Of a stretch of DNA of 64,000 nt, positions 37,159 through 46,271 are shown piece after piece (the first letter of the stretch is position 1; every line of letters starts with the position of its first letter). The DNA comes from UBA2185 sp964564625 (GTDB lineage: Bacteria > Desulfobacterota > Syntrophia > Syntrophales > UBA2185), in assembly GCA_964564625.1 (NCBI GenBank), contig CAZMBE010000002.1, positions 62,001 through 126,000 on the forward strand, given 5' to 3'. Both the position numbers and the translations under genes were made by a program. The notes under the pieces are model-generated. The model did not search any database. It worked only from the letters and a program-made list of their open reading frames with translations, and had not been told where the DNA came from.

Positions 37159-38227
37159 TTTTTATCTTTTCCACGACATTCCTGATTTTTTTACTTTCTA
37201 CCAGTTCCAGAAATTGTTCTCCCAGAGGTTCTGCGTGTCTCACCGCTTCCCGCCAGTTCCTCATACGGGTGGCTGGATCGTCGATGAAAAGCGCAAAATC
37301 ATCGCGATCGGGAATTTTCCTTCCTGGAAGCCGGTCGACAAACGCATCAGAAGGATGAATCATCAGCACATTATCAAGGATGTCCGCGTTCGGCCGACGG
37401 TAAGAAAGCTTTTTATCCAGCCAGCCTGGTATAATCCGTTCCTGATGGTTAAAGAACAGTATGATATCCTCACCTGTATGGGCATAGTTATGGGTCAGAT
37501 GGTAATCAATCAAACCACCATCCCTGTATATTCCGTTTGGCGCCCCGTATATATTTTTAATGCCGGCGACAACCAGTGGGATAGCACCGGATGCCATAAG
37601 GGCGTACTTGAAATTGATGGGGTTCAGCCGGATATACCGCCCCTGGAAACCCGGCACAAGACAAAAGTGCGGCGGCATCGGCCCATTATAAAACACGACC
37701 CGCTCGGCAAAATCATGAATATATGAACGGCTTACAGCATTGAAGAGAAAGCAGATTCCAAGACCGACCTGCTGGACCCATTTCAGCTCAGAGGCCACGA
37801 GGTTTTTTGCACGGGCCGTAATAATGGTGAGGCGATATTTTTTATTGGCCAATGCAAAAGGGAGGGCATCGTCTTCTATATAACTATTTACTATTTTTTT
37901 CAGCGAATCAAGCACGACCTGAGGAGTATCACCCCGCTTGTAGATTGTGCCAATGTAGGATTCCATGAGGTTACGGTAACTATCTTCAGGTTCCGGTTGC
38001 AGCCAGGCGGAGAGCCTCCATGCACCTGCTGATGCACCGACGAGGTGAATGGCCTTTGTACATCCAAGAATACGATGGTGTAACAGCGTAAGATCAAAAC
38101 CGCTTGCAATGAGCCATCGGGGGCCTGTGGCGGGACCGAAATACGTCGTTATGCGGTCAAACTGAAAGCCTCCGTCCCGTATAATTTCAAAGGCCTTTCT
38201 GCCTGCCTTGATACGGATACTATTCAT
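37151..38227 (-). CDS. Patatin-like phospholipase
   Basis: 358 residues. Nucleophile elbow HLVGASAGAWRL (G-x-S-x-G) and the catalytic Asp motif YRDGGLIDYHLTH of the patatin Ser-Asp dyad are both present; GPATGPRWLIASG supplies the oxyanion-side loop. Cytoplasmic, no signal. Expected to hydrolyse acyl lipids. It is followed with an 8-nt overlap by the radical SAM gene and then DUF2905, so the three form a leftward operon. Confidence 0.87.
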   Translation of the reverse strand: MNSIRIKAGRKAFEIIRDGGFQFDRITTYFGPATGPRWLIASGFDLTLLHHRILGCTKAIHLVGASAGAWRLSAWLQPEPEDSYRNLMESYIGTIYKRGDTPQVVLDSLKKIVNSYIEDDALPFALANKKYRLTIITARAKNLVASELKWVQQVGLGICFLFNAVSRSYIHDFAERVVFYNGPMPPHFCLVPGFQGRYIRLNPINFKYALMASGAIPLVVAGIKNIYGAPNGIYRDGGLIDYHLTHNYAHTGEDIILFFNHQERIIPGWLDKKLSYRRPNADILDNVLMIHPSDAFVDRLPGRKIPDRDDFALFIDDPATRMRNWREAVRHAEPLGEQFLELVESKKIRNVVEKIKIE

Positions 38228-38546
38228 TGTCGTACACTGTTCGGTTCCGTTCTCACTAACTTTATGTAAAATTTATATCTACGAAGACTTACCAAAAATA
38301 GCCACAAATGACCTTGACACTGTCCAGGACGTTCGGTAAAGTAACTCATCTGAAAGGGAAATTACCTGCTGATAGTGTTTGTTGGCGTTAATACATAAAC
38401 ACGGTAACTTTTGTCAATGTCTATTGTTGACGAGGGTATAAAAAAGTTCGCACCAACAGTTGGAAAAACCTCATGCCATGGAAATATTATGAAGGCATGA
38501 AAATAATTTTGTCCTGCCACGTCCCCCTTTTCTAAAGGAGGAATAT
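38228..38546. other. Intergenic region with proA promoter
   Basis: Between divergent patatin and proA genes. It holds a likely rightward promoter at 38314-38342 and an AAAGGAGG ribosome site at 38534-38541 that serves a short leader frame rather than proA itself. Confidence 0.5.
38314..38342 (+). promoter_or_regulatory. Sigma70-type promoter of proA-nadD
   Basis: TTGACA (38314-38319), 17-nt spacer, TAAAGT (38337-38342). About 235 nt of leader before proA. Confidence 0.55.
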
Positions 38547-38609
38547 ATGGAAACTGTTTTCGTGATAAAGGATCTTGCATGGATATCAGGTCTCAGATTG
38601 GTGAAATAG
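38547..38609 (+). CDS. Short leader frame overlapping proA start
   Basis: A 20-codon frame (METVFVIKDLAWISGLRLVK, stop TAG) preceded by a near-perfect ribosome site, AAAGGAGG, at 5 nt. It overlaps the first 31 nt of proA in another frame (+2). The proA ATG has only AAGGAT near it. The frame may couple translation to proA; it has no run of control codons such as Pro. Confidence 0.4.
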   Translation: METVFVIKDLAWISGLRLVK

Positions 38610-39835
38610 CAAAAAAAGCAAAAAACGCTGCCACTGTGCTCGCCCGCGTATCATCAGATGCAAAAAACAAAGTGCTCTTGAATATGGCGGAGGAACTTGC
38701 CATGCAATCCGGCGCACTGATTGCGGAAAACGCGAAAGATCTTGATAAGGCAATGCAGATGGGTCTCTCGGCGGCCATGATAGACAGGCTTACGCTGAAA
38801 GAAAGCACCATTGAGGGCATTGCCAAAGGCTTGAGAGAAGTTGCCGCCCTGCCGGATCCGGTCGGAAAAGTGACCTCCATGTGGCGAAGACCGAACGGCC
38901 TCCTTGTAGGGCGCATGAGGATACCTCTGGGCGTTATCGGCATCATCTATGAGTCCCGTCCTAACGTCACTGTAGACGCTGCCGCCCTCTGTCTGAAATC
39001 TGGAAACGCCGTCATTTTGAGGGGTGGATCAGAGGCGATACATTCAAATATCGCCATTACGAACGTCCTCCAGAGTGTCCTGAGAAAAGGAGCAATTCCG
39101 GCAGACGCCATCCAGTTGATTCCTATGACTGAGCGGGAAGCTGTCCATGAGATGTTGCAGCGTGAGGAATGTATAGACCTGATCATCCCAAGGGGCGGAG
39201 AGGACCTGATCAGGGCTGTCGTGAATGAGTCGAAGATTCCCGTCATCAAACACTATAAGGGAGTCTGCCACCTGTTTGTTGATCTAAGCGCCGATTGTGA
39301 CATGGCCATAGCTATCTGCATGAATGCAAAGACCCAGCGTCCAGGAGTCTGTAATGCCATGGAGACCCTCCTCGTCCATCAGGGTATTGCGGCACGCTTC
39401 CTGCCAATGGTTGCACGTCCTCTTCAGAACGCGGGCGTTATCCTGAAGGGGTGCGGGAATACACAAAAAATCCTTCCGGGAATTGAAAAGGCCGATGAAG
39501 ATGACTGGTACCGGGAATATCTCGATCTTATCTTATCCGTGCGCATTGTGAATGACATCCATGAGGCGATCGCCCACATTGAGAAGTACGGTTCCCTTCA
39601 TACGGAATCGATTATCACGAACGATTATCAGAATGCCCAGCGGTTTTTACAAGAAGTCAACTCTTCCACCGTACTGGTTAATGCATCAACTCGCTTCAGC
39701 GATGGTTTTGAGCTGGGTCTAGGTGCAGAAATAGGAATAAGCACCACGAAGCTCCACGCCTTCGGGCCCATGGGGCTGGAAGAGCTGACAACAACGAAAT
39801 TTATCATTTATGGAAATGGACAGGTAAGGACATGA
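38579..39835 (+). CDS. proA: Gamma-glutamyl phosphate reductase
   Basis: 418 residues. Reduces gamma-glutamyl phosphate to glutamate semialdehyde in proline synthesis. Landmarks: PLGVIGIIYESRPNVTVDAAALCLKSGN, ILRGGSEAIHSN, IIPRGGEDLIRAV, IPVIKHYKGVCHLFVD, KTQRPGVCNAMET (catalytic Cys) and NASTRFSDGFELGLGAEIGIS. The stop overlaps nadD by 4 nt. proB is not in the window. Confidence 0.96.
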   Translation: MDIRSQIGEIAKKAKNAATVLARVSSDAKNKVLLNMAEELAMQSGALIAENAKDLDKAMQMGLSAAMIDRLTLKESTIEGIAKGLREVAALPDPVGKVTSMWRRPNGLLVGRMRIPLGVIGIIYESRPNVTVDAAALCLKSGNAVILRGGSEAIHSNIAITNVLQSVLRKGAIPADAIQLIPMTEREAVHEMLQREECIDLIIPRGGEDLIRAVVNESKIPVIKHYKGVCHLFVDLSADCDMAIAICMNAKTQRPGVCNAMETLLVHQGIAARFLPMVARPLQNAGVILKGCGNTQKILPGIEKADEDDWYREYLDLILSVRIVNDIHEAIAHIEKYGSLHTESIITNDYQNAQRFLQEVNSSTVLVNASTRFSDGFELGLGAEIGISTTKLHAFGPMGLEELTTTKFIIYGNGQVRT

Positions 39836-40482
39836 AATGGGGATTATTGGGAGGAACATTTGATCCGATACATATCGGACATTTACGCTGTGCCGAGGAA
39901 ATTCTGGAAATCTTTGATCTGAACAGAATTCTTTTTATTCCGGCGTCCAGACCGCCGCACAAAATTGATGCCGATATCACATCGTTCCATCATCGGGAAC
40001 AGATGATTATGCAGGCGATTGAGGGAAATCCGGTATTCACCTATTCCGATGTGGAGAAGCGCCGTGAGGAAAAATCATATTCCGTGGAAACGGTGGAGTT
40101 CATTCTGAAGAAATATATGGAAAATCTGGAATTGTATTTTATCCTCGGTCAGGACGCGTTTCATGCGATCCATACATGGAAAAACTGGGAGCGACTTCTT
40201 TTGTTGTGTAATTTTGTGGTGATGACCAGGCCCGGTTACGAAGACAGGGGTCTGAAGCCCATACTCCCCGCTGATTTTGCCTCTCAATTCACCTATGATG
40301 ATGCTATAAAGGGGTTTAGAGGCCCCACGGGACACGTTATCTATTTCCGGGGAGTCACTTTCCTGGATATTTCATCCAGCGATATCAGGAAAAGAGTGAA
40401 AGATGGTAAATCCATTAAGTATCTGGTTCCGGAGACAGTCCGGCACTATATTGTAAAGAATTCTCTCTACAAGGATGTCTGA
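39832..40482 (+). CDS. nadD: Nicotinate-nucleotide adenylyltransferase
   Basis: 216 residues. Joins NaMN and ATP to deamido-NAD. GLLGGTFDPIHIGHL (nucleotide-binding H-x-G-H type motif), FIPASRPPHK, LYFILGQDAF, FVVMTRPGYE and ISSSDIRKRVKDG (second ATP loop) are all present. ATG overlaps proA by 4 nt, a gene pair common in bacteria. It acts directly after PncB in NAD salvage. Confidence 0.95.
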   Translation: MKWGLLGGTFDPIHIGHLRCAEEILEIFDLNRILFIPASRPPHKIDADITSFHHREQMIMQAIEGNPVFTYSDVEKRREEKSYSVETVEFILKKYMENLELYFILGQDAFHAIHTWKNWERLLLLCNFVVMTRPGYEDRGLKPILPADFASQFTYDDAIKGFRGPTGHVIYFRGVTFLDISSSDIRKRVKDGKSIKYLVPETVRHYIVKNSLYKDV

Positions 40483-40954
40483 AAAAAATAATAAAAGACT
40501 ACGTGATATCAATATGCTGTTATTCTTATCCCTTCGTGTTTATTCAGGGCAAACTCCTTGAGACATCCTTATCGCAATCGAAAGGGGATGTTAAAAATTC
40601 CTCGTTACGTAATTCCTTGGAATGACTTTGAGAATAATGTTAAGGGGATTTATCAGCCTATATTGAAAGACATTACGAAAAGATCGGTTCCATTTTCACT
40701 GCATTTATGTCTGAAAGGATTTGACATACCTCAAAACCGTTGGATGTTATCCGCTCTATCGCGGGAGTGTAGTTCCTTGGCCAGGGTGTCTTTCTAAAAT
40801 AAACAGATCTCAAGGACAGGATTGACCGGATTCAGCTGTCCGAGATTCATGCTCGCTTTAGGCTTATCTCCAGGAAATCGAACAACTATACATACTGTTG
40901 ATGGCATGAGTATTTGAAAAAGTCTATGTTAGAGAATTTATCAGGAGGTACGAC
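40483..40954. other. Gene-poor stretch between nadD and lemA
   Basis: 470 nt. Only a weak 79-codon frame is present, with no ribosome site and no recognisable protein. No clear terminator or promoter. Confidence 0.5.
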
Positions 40955-41530
40955 ATGACCAGCGGAAAAAGGAATCTTATTATTGCAGGTGTTATTGTAT
41001 TTGTGCTTGTTGTTGTCCTTTATTTTTTTGTGAAAGGAAATTACAACACATTCGTATCGTTGGATGAAGCGGTGAAAAGTTCCTGGGCACAGGTAGAAAA
41101 CCAGCTGCAGCGCCGGTACGATCTGATTCCGAACCTGGTGGAAACGGTGAAAGGATACGCCAAGCAGGAAAGGGATGTCCTTGTCGAGGTTACAAACGCC
41201 AGGGCAAAGGTGGGTGGCGCGGCGAATGTACCGGAAAAAATCAGCGCGAATAATGAATTGTCCAGCGCTCTGAGCAGGCTCCTGGTTGTAGTGGAACGAT
41301 ACCCCGATCTCAAGTCGAATCAGAATTTCATGCGTCTTCAGGATGAACTGGCTGGCACAGAAAACCGGATTGCGGTAGAGAGAAAGCGCTATAACGATGC
41401 AGTGAAGACATACAACATTGCAATCAGAAGTTTCCCTGCAAATCTGCTGGCTGGGATGTTCAAATTTAAGGGTGCAGCTTTTTTCGAAGCGCCCTCGACG
41501 GCGAAGGCTACTCCGCAGGTGAAATTTTAG
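40955..41530 (+). CDS. LemA family protein
   Basis: 191 residues. One N-terminal membrane anchor (IIAGVIVFVLVVVLYFFV) and the LemA helical bundle: YNTFVSLDEAVKSSWAQVENQLQRRYDLIPNLV, VVERYPDLKSNQNFMRLQDELAGTENRIAVERKRYN, and AIRSFPANLLAGMF. Function in the envelope is unknown. AGGAGG precedes ATG. The nitroreductase gene starts at the next base. Confidence 0.93.
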   Translation: MTSGKRNLIIAGVIVFVLVVVLYFFVKGNYNTFVSLDEAVKSSWAQVENQLQRRYDLIPNLVETVKGYAKQERDVLVEVTNARAKVGGAANVPEKISANNELSSALSRLLVVVERYPDLKSNQNFMRLQDELAGTENRIAVERKRYNDAVKTYNIAIRSFPANLLAGMFKFKGAAFFEAPSTAKATPQVKF

Positions 41531-42439
41531 ATGAACCGGACCATTACCACGGTGATAGACGCCGAGAAGTGCATAGGATGTGGTGTGTGTGTGAAAGTAT
41601 GCCCGTACGGAAGCATCTCCTTGGAGGCCGGAAAAGCTGTTGTGTCCGGAGACAGATCAATGTCCTGCGGTCACTGCGCTGCCGTCTGCCCTGTTAATGC
41701 GGTAAGAGTGAATGCCCTTGACAAGGAATCATCCCGCTATAGCAGCTTCACGGGAAATGACACATGGCTTCCCCATGGTGAATATGACACGAAAGAGCTC
41801 GTCAGGCTTATGGGTTCAAGACGGTCATGCCGTAATTACAGTGACAGAGCCGTGGGTCGGGCGTTGCTTGAGGATCTCATCAAGATCGGCATCACCGCTC
41901 CTTCCGCGACGAACAGCCAGTTATGGACGTTTACTGTGCTGCCTACGAGGAAATCCGTTCTGCATTGTGGAGAACGAATCGCGCTCTTTTTCAGGAAGCT
42001 CAATCGCATGTCAGAAAAAAAATACCTGCGGAATTTTTTAAAATTGATCGGCAAGCCGGAGCTGGATAAATACTTCCGTGAACATCAAGATTCCGTGGCG
42101 CAGGCGCTTAATGAATGGGAGAAGTCCGGCAGGGACAGACTTTTTCACGGGGCGACGGCAGTGATATTGATTGGATCAAAACCGGAAGCGTCCTGTCCAA
42201 AAGAAGATGCGCTTCTGGCCACGCAGAATATTCTCCTCGCTGCGCACAGTATGGGATTGGGTACTTGCCTTATTGGGTTTGCTGTGGAGGCCATGAAACA
42301 GGATGTCACCATCAAAAAATATTTAGGCATTCCCGATAATGAAAGGGTGTATTCCGTAATTGCCCTTGGATATCCGGATGAGAAGTACCAATGGACGGCA
42401 GGAAGAAAAAAGTATACCCTCCGCTACCATGATGTATGA
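41531..42439 (+). CDS. Nitroreductase with N-terminal ferredoxin domain
   Basis: 302 residues. Residues about 10-65 form a ferredoxin-like unit with a full first cluster motif (CIGCGVCVKVCP). In the second (SMSCGHCAAVCP) the first Cys position is Ser. Then a flavin nitroreductase domain (RRSCRNYSDRAVGRALLEDLI, ITAPSATNSQLWTFTVLP, DALLATQNILLAAHSMGLGTC, IALGYPDEKY). An FMN enzyme fed by Fe-S electrons, common in anaerobes; substrate unknown. It abuts lemA directly. Confidence 0.92.
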   Translation: MNRTITTVIDAEKCIGCGVCVKVCPYGSISLEAGKAVVSGDRSMSCGHCAAVCPVNAVRVNALDKESSRYSSFTGNDTWLPHGEYDTKELVRLMGSRRSCRNYSDRAVGRALLEDLIKIGITAPSATNSQLWTFTVLPTRKSVLHCGERIALFFRKLNRMSEKKYLRNFLKLIGKPELDKYFREHQDSVAQALNEWEKSGRDRLFHGATAVILIGSKPEASCPKEDALLATQNILLAAHSMGLGTCLIGFAVEAMKQDVTIKKYLGIPDNERVYSVIALGYPDEKYQWTAGRKKYTLRYHDV

Positions 42440-42470
42440 ATCAGGGCAGGCGATTACCAGGCGTATTGAA

Positions 42471-44123
42471 ATGAATAGTTATACAAAATTTTATGGATTT
42501 TCAGTAAATCCTTTTAGCATTACAACGGACCCGAAATTCTTTTTCCCGGCGGAAAGCCACAAAGAAGCTTTAGCCACCATGTGGTATGGGATTAATGAAA
42601 GGAAAGGATTCATCCTCATCCTGGGAGAAGAGGGTATTGGCAAGACCACGCTGATTCATAAAATAATTACTATGTATCATCTCCATCAGTCGCCATACTT
42701 TGGGTTAGTGGGCAAGAATACATCAGCAAATCACACGCACAACAATATGGGTAGCAAGGTAAAAATTGTTTTATTTCATCGTGGTCAAATTACCTTTGAG
42801 AAATTGTTTAAAGAAATACTGGTGAAATTAAAACTGCCCCTGAAATCTGAAATCAAGGGCTCTATGATGCATGAGTTATATCATTACCTGATCCACTCAA
42901 TAGAACTCGGTGAAAATGTTGTGGTTATTATTGATGAAGCGCACAACATAAGCCTTGAAGCGATTGAAGAATTACGCTTGCTCTCAAATCTGGAGACGAG
43001 TAAATCAAAGCTGCTGCAGATTGTACTTGTGGGTAAGCCGGAGCTTAATAAAAAACTGCGCGCGGAAGTAGTAAGACAAATCAGGCAGCGGATTGTTGTC
43101 AATTGGCAGATCAGCCCTTTAACTCACGAAGAATCCATGCAATACATCAATCACCGGTTAAACATCGCTGGGAGCAGCAGTTCGGAGGTATTCACGGATA
43201 AAGCCTTAGACCTGATCTGTCGTCACGCGAAAGGAATTCCCCGGGCTATCAATGTTCTGTGCAGCAACGCACTTTCAATCGGTTATAATCTTTCCGAGAA
43301 AAAAATTTCCGCTTCTATTGTGAGAAAAATTAGGAACAATAAAGAACTTCTCACACCGAGAAGGGTTGATAATCTGAGTTTGGGAATAAAAAAAAATCTA
43401 TTCCAGAAAATCTCCTATGTATTTCTCGCGCTGGTTGTCCTTGCGCTGGCTACATTCTTAGGGAAGGACTCTATTGAACATATCATTACTAAAGAGAAGT
43501 TGAACAAATTGATCGATCTATCGATCTTGTGGGACAAAGGTGATACTTCCACGTCTAAGGGTACGCGTTTTGTTATTCCTGAAATTGATTCATCACGCCC
43601 GGGTACAGATGTCGCTGCTACCCCTCATAAAACTCTCCAGACAAGTACCCCATCAGCAATCACTATGGATCGTCTCGATACGGGGATTCAAGTTAAAACA
43701 ACAGTCGAAGCGAAAGCGGGAACATATCTGTCTTTACTGGCTCTGGAACATTATAATGTAGTGAATACAACACTTATTGATCATATATTGGAGCTTAACC
43801 CTGAAATTACTGACCCAAACCTGATTCCGGTCAAGCAGAAGATCAAAATTCCGGAAATTACGGAATCGCTTCTTGTCAAACAGTCTTCAGATGGTACATG
43901 TACGATACACCTGGCAACGTTTTCTAATCATAGGCATGCTGCGCGCTATGTAAATGATATTGATTTTAAGGGAAAAGAAGTTAAGGTTGTTCCGCTGAAA
44001 GTCTCACGAACAGATGCGTGGTATAGAGTCATGGCAGGACCGTTTTCCGATAGGGGCGAGGCATTGAAGGCCGTCGATGAAATGAAGAAGAAGGATCTTT
44101 TGCCGTCCTTTCAACAACCATAG
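42471..44123 (+). CDS. ExeA-like AAA ATPase with membrane, LysM-like and SPOR-like parts
   Basis: About 550 residues from ATG 42471 (MNSYTKFYGFSVNPFSITTDPKFFF, the normal ExeA start; the frame opens earlier inside the nitroreductase gene). AAA core: GEEGIGKTTL (Walker A), VVVIIDEAHNIS (Walker B), ISPLTHEESMQYINHRL. One membrane helix near residue 315 (ISYVFLALVVLALATF). Outside: a LysM-like unit (AGTYLSLLALEHYNVVNTTLIDHILELNP, IPVKQKIKIPE) and a C-terminal SPOR-like unit (TIHLATFSNHRHAARYVNDI, WYRVMAGPF). Cytoplasmic ATPase and periplasmic glycan-binding part in one chain. Possibly secretion or cell-wall related. Confidence 0.82.
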   Translation: MNSYTKFYGFSVNPFSITTDPKFFFPAESHKEALATMWYGINERKGFILILGEEGIGKTTLIHKIITMYHLHQSPYFGLVGKNTSANHTHNNMGSKVKIVLFHRGQITFEKLFKEILVKLKLPLKSEIKGSMMHELYHYLIHSIELGENVVVIIDEAHNISLEAIEELRLLSNLETSKSKLLQIVLVGKPELNKKLRAEVVRQIRQRIVVNWQISPLTHEESMQYINHRLNIAGSSSSEVFTDKALDLICRHAKGIPRAINVLCSNALSIGYNLSEKKISASIVRKIRNNKELLTPRRVDNLSLGIKKNLFQKISYVFLALVVLALATFLGKDSIEHIITKEKLNKLIDLSILWDKGDTSTSKGTRFVIPEIDSSRPGTDVAATPHKTLQTSTPSAITMDRLDTGIQVKTTVEAKAGTYLSLLALEHYNVVNTTLIDHILELNPEITDPNLIPVKQKIKIPEITESLLVKQSSDGTCTIHLATFSNHRHAARYVNDIDFKGKEVKVVPLKVSRTDAWYRVMAGPFSDRGEALKAVDEMKKKDLLPSFQQP

Positions 44124-44326
44124 AGAAAACATTGCTCAAAGACATGAATTATACCATTTCTTCTCGTATTGAGCATTTGACATCTCTCGCAGGAATGAAC
44201 AGATTTCAAGGAATATTCAGTAAAAAAGATGTGGAATAAATAGATATTGGCAAATTAACGTATGGTGTCCCCAGATTTTTTGGTCTTGTCAGATTTTTTA
44301 CAGGCGATGATTGAGGGTGCAGCACA

Positions 44327-44830
44327 ATGAATAAAACATCAAAATCTTCACCTCCGGTGGTTTCCCCCTCGCGAACGGGTAGAGAATCACACACCCACTA
44401 TGAACCCACCCGTCCCCGCGGCGGCTCAACGTGGCCCGTTGTTGCCGCTGTTCTCTTTACGGTGATCTTCGTTATCTACGGCGTTGTGTATTATGTGATG
44501 AATTCTGAACCTTACAAATTATCAGAGTCTTTCATCCGCCAGAATCCTACGATAAAGGCCGAGATCGGAGAGGTGGACAAATGCGATCCATGGTTCCCGA
44601 TAGAGATGTATCCCCTTGGCCACATAGAGAATGCCATGTTTACCTTTGATGTCGTTGGAAAAAACAAACAGGTAACGGAGGTTTCTGTGTATCTGCAAAA
44701 AATACAGAATCGGTGGCGTATCGTTTCTGCCTACTACAAAGACCGCCAGGGATTTACGAAGCCTCTTGTTGGGGAAAGCATCTCTCCTGTAGACAAATCT
44801 TCAGAGCCTCCCGGTGTTGTCAATAAATGA
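44327..44830 (+). CDS. Coa1-like membrane protein
   Basis: 167 residues: disordered N-terminus, one membrane helix (VVAAVLFTVIFVIYGVVYYVM) and a small soluble domain (SEPYKLSESFIRQNPTIKAEIG, GKNKQVTEVSVYLQKIQNRWRIVSAYYKD). The layout fits the cytochrome oxidase assembly factor 1-like (Coa1) family found in many bacteria; its role here is unknown. A poor ribosome site (GAGGG) lies before ATG. Confidence 0.65.
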   Translation: MNKTSKSSPPVVSPSRTGRESHTHYEPTRPRGGSTWPVVAAVLFTVIFVIYGVVYYVMNSEPYKLSESFIRQNPTIKAEIGEVDKCDPWFPIEMYPLGHIENAMFTFDVVGKNKQVTEVSVYLQKIQNRWRIVSAYYKDRQGFTKPLVGESISPVDKSSEPPGVVNK

Positions 44831-45050
44831 AAAGCTGTGACGAAATCCCTCAAACGGCTTTCTTGGCAATCGTGCTGCATCATCGCATGATGAAGCCCCA
44901 AAGAATTCATGAATTGAACCATCGACCCGCCATAGAAAAATACCGGCAGACTTTTCCGTGGGGTACTATCTTTAGAAAGATTGTCTTCTGTCCTGACCAG
45001 ATCTCCTGTTCTGACTGCTTCTCCATAACCCGTTCTACCTTTGAAACCCC

Positions 45051-46139
45051 TCATTTGCCTTGAACGGTTACAATCCCGCCTATGTCCATGATGATTACTT
45101 TTTCGGGATCAATGTTTTTTGCTATGATTTGTTTTTTCAGGTCAAGAACACCAAAACCAACCGGTTCATCGCCTAGGGGAAAGGTTCCCCACTGGGCGGG
45201 AATGAAGTACCGTGCACCGAGGTCCTCAAATGCGTCCAGGGCTTCTTTTGCATCTACATGGGAATAATGCATAAACCACCGTGGATGGTAAGCTGTCACC
45301 GGTAAAATGGCATAATCGATGCCGGGAAACCTGCGGCCGATCTCCCTGTATCCGACGAAATACCCGCTGTCGCCTCCATAGTAGATGCTCACATTAGGTG
45401 TCCTGATGAGAAAGCTCGCCCAGAGAGATTTGTTGATACCTTGCGAGATACGCCTCGACCAATGCTGGGCCGGCAGACAGGTCACTGTGACGCCGTTTCC
45501 CGCATCGGCTGATTCCCACCAATCCATCTCTGTGACGCTTTTCGTCCCCGTACCATCTTCCACCTGACGCTTCAATCCGAGAGGAACAAAGACCCGTGTG
45601 TTGTCGGGCAAAGCCCGAATACTTGCCTTGTCGAAGTGATCATAGTGGTTGTGGGAGACAAGTACATTCACTTTCGCATTGTAGCCCTTGAGTTCTTCGG
45701 CGGCTATGGCGGGAGAGGTCTTTCGCTTGATGACAAGGGCGCGCCCGGAGAACATGGGATCAGTGAGCCAGTACTCCCCGTTGATCCGAATCAGGAAGGT
45801 GGAATGCCCGACCCAAGCAATCAAGTCTCCCTCTGGCATCGACCGAATTCGCCCTGACAGATTTGAAACGGAGTTCGGCATGAAGGCTTTTTCTTCCTCG
45901 GTGTAAATCCGTTCTCCCGCGGTGAACTTCCAGCTCAGGAAGCGCCCGAAACCGCCCCGTTCCATTGGCATCCAGGGGTTAAAGAAACGTCCATCCCGCA
46001 TATGCGGTGCATAGAGCATTTCCTGTTTTTGATTCTCTACATCCCGGCGCCATTGCATCTCGTCGAAGGGAGGAGGGGGCGCGGTACAGGCGATAAGAAC
46101 GAAAAGACACACCCCATGAACCAACACGGATACTCTCAT
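45051..46139 (-). CDS. Metallo-beta-lactamase-fold lipoprotein, NAPE-PLD-like
   Basis: 362 residues. Lipoprotein signal with lipobox LIAC (Cys18). Then the NAPE-PLD/UlaG-type hydrolase pattern: AWVGHSTFLIRINGEYWLTDP, VLVSHNHYDHFD (metal-binding HxHxDH), CLPAQHWSRR, IYYGGDSGYF, and HYSHVDAKEALDAF. Likely a periplasmic phosphodiesterase acting on lipid-like or cyclic substrates. No ribosome site stands out. Monocistronic. Confidence 0.88.
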   Translation of the reverse strand: MRVSVLVHGVCLFVLIACTAPPPPFDEMQWRRDVENQKQEMLYAPHMRDGRFFNPWMPMERGGFGRFLSWKFTAGERIYTEEEKAFMPNSVSNLSGRIRSMPEGDLIAWVGHSTFLIRINGEYWLTDPMFSGRALVIKRKTSPAIAAEELKGYNAKVNVLVSHNHYDHFDKASIRALPDNTRVFVPLGLKRQVEDGTGTKSVTEMDWWESADAGNGVTVTCLPAQHWSRRISQGINKSLWASFLIRTPNVSIYYGGDSGYFVGYREIGRRFPGIDYAILPVTAYHPRWFMHYSHVDAKEALDAFEDLGARYFIPAQWGTFPLGDEPVGFGVLDLKKQIIAKNIDPEKVIIMDIGGIVTVQGK

Positions 46140-46271
46140 ACATCACTCACTCGCAAGATGTTGGATTTGAAAACCCGCATCTGCTGTGTATTTGCATATC
46201 AATCCATGATGAAAATTTTAAAAAACTTTAGGAGGCAGTTTTCGAATACCTCTTAAGTTAAGGGTTTCGCT

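Noticed and set aside
40558..40797. 79-codon plus frame between nadD and lemA
   Set aside because: No ribosome site, no family, irregular composition.
44831..45063. Frame following the Coa1-like gene
   Set aside because: Directly after the stop but with no ribosome site; it also runs into the opposing metallo-beta-lactamase gene.
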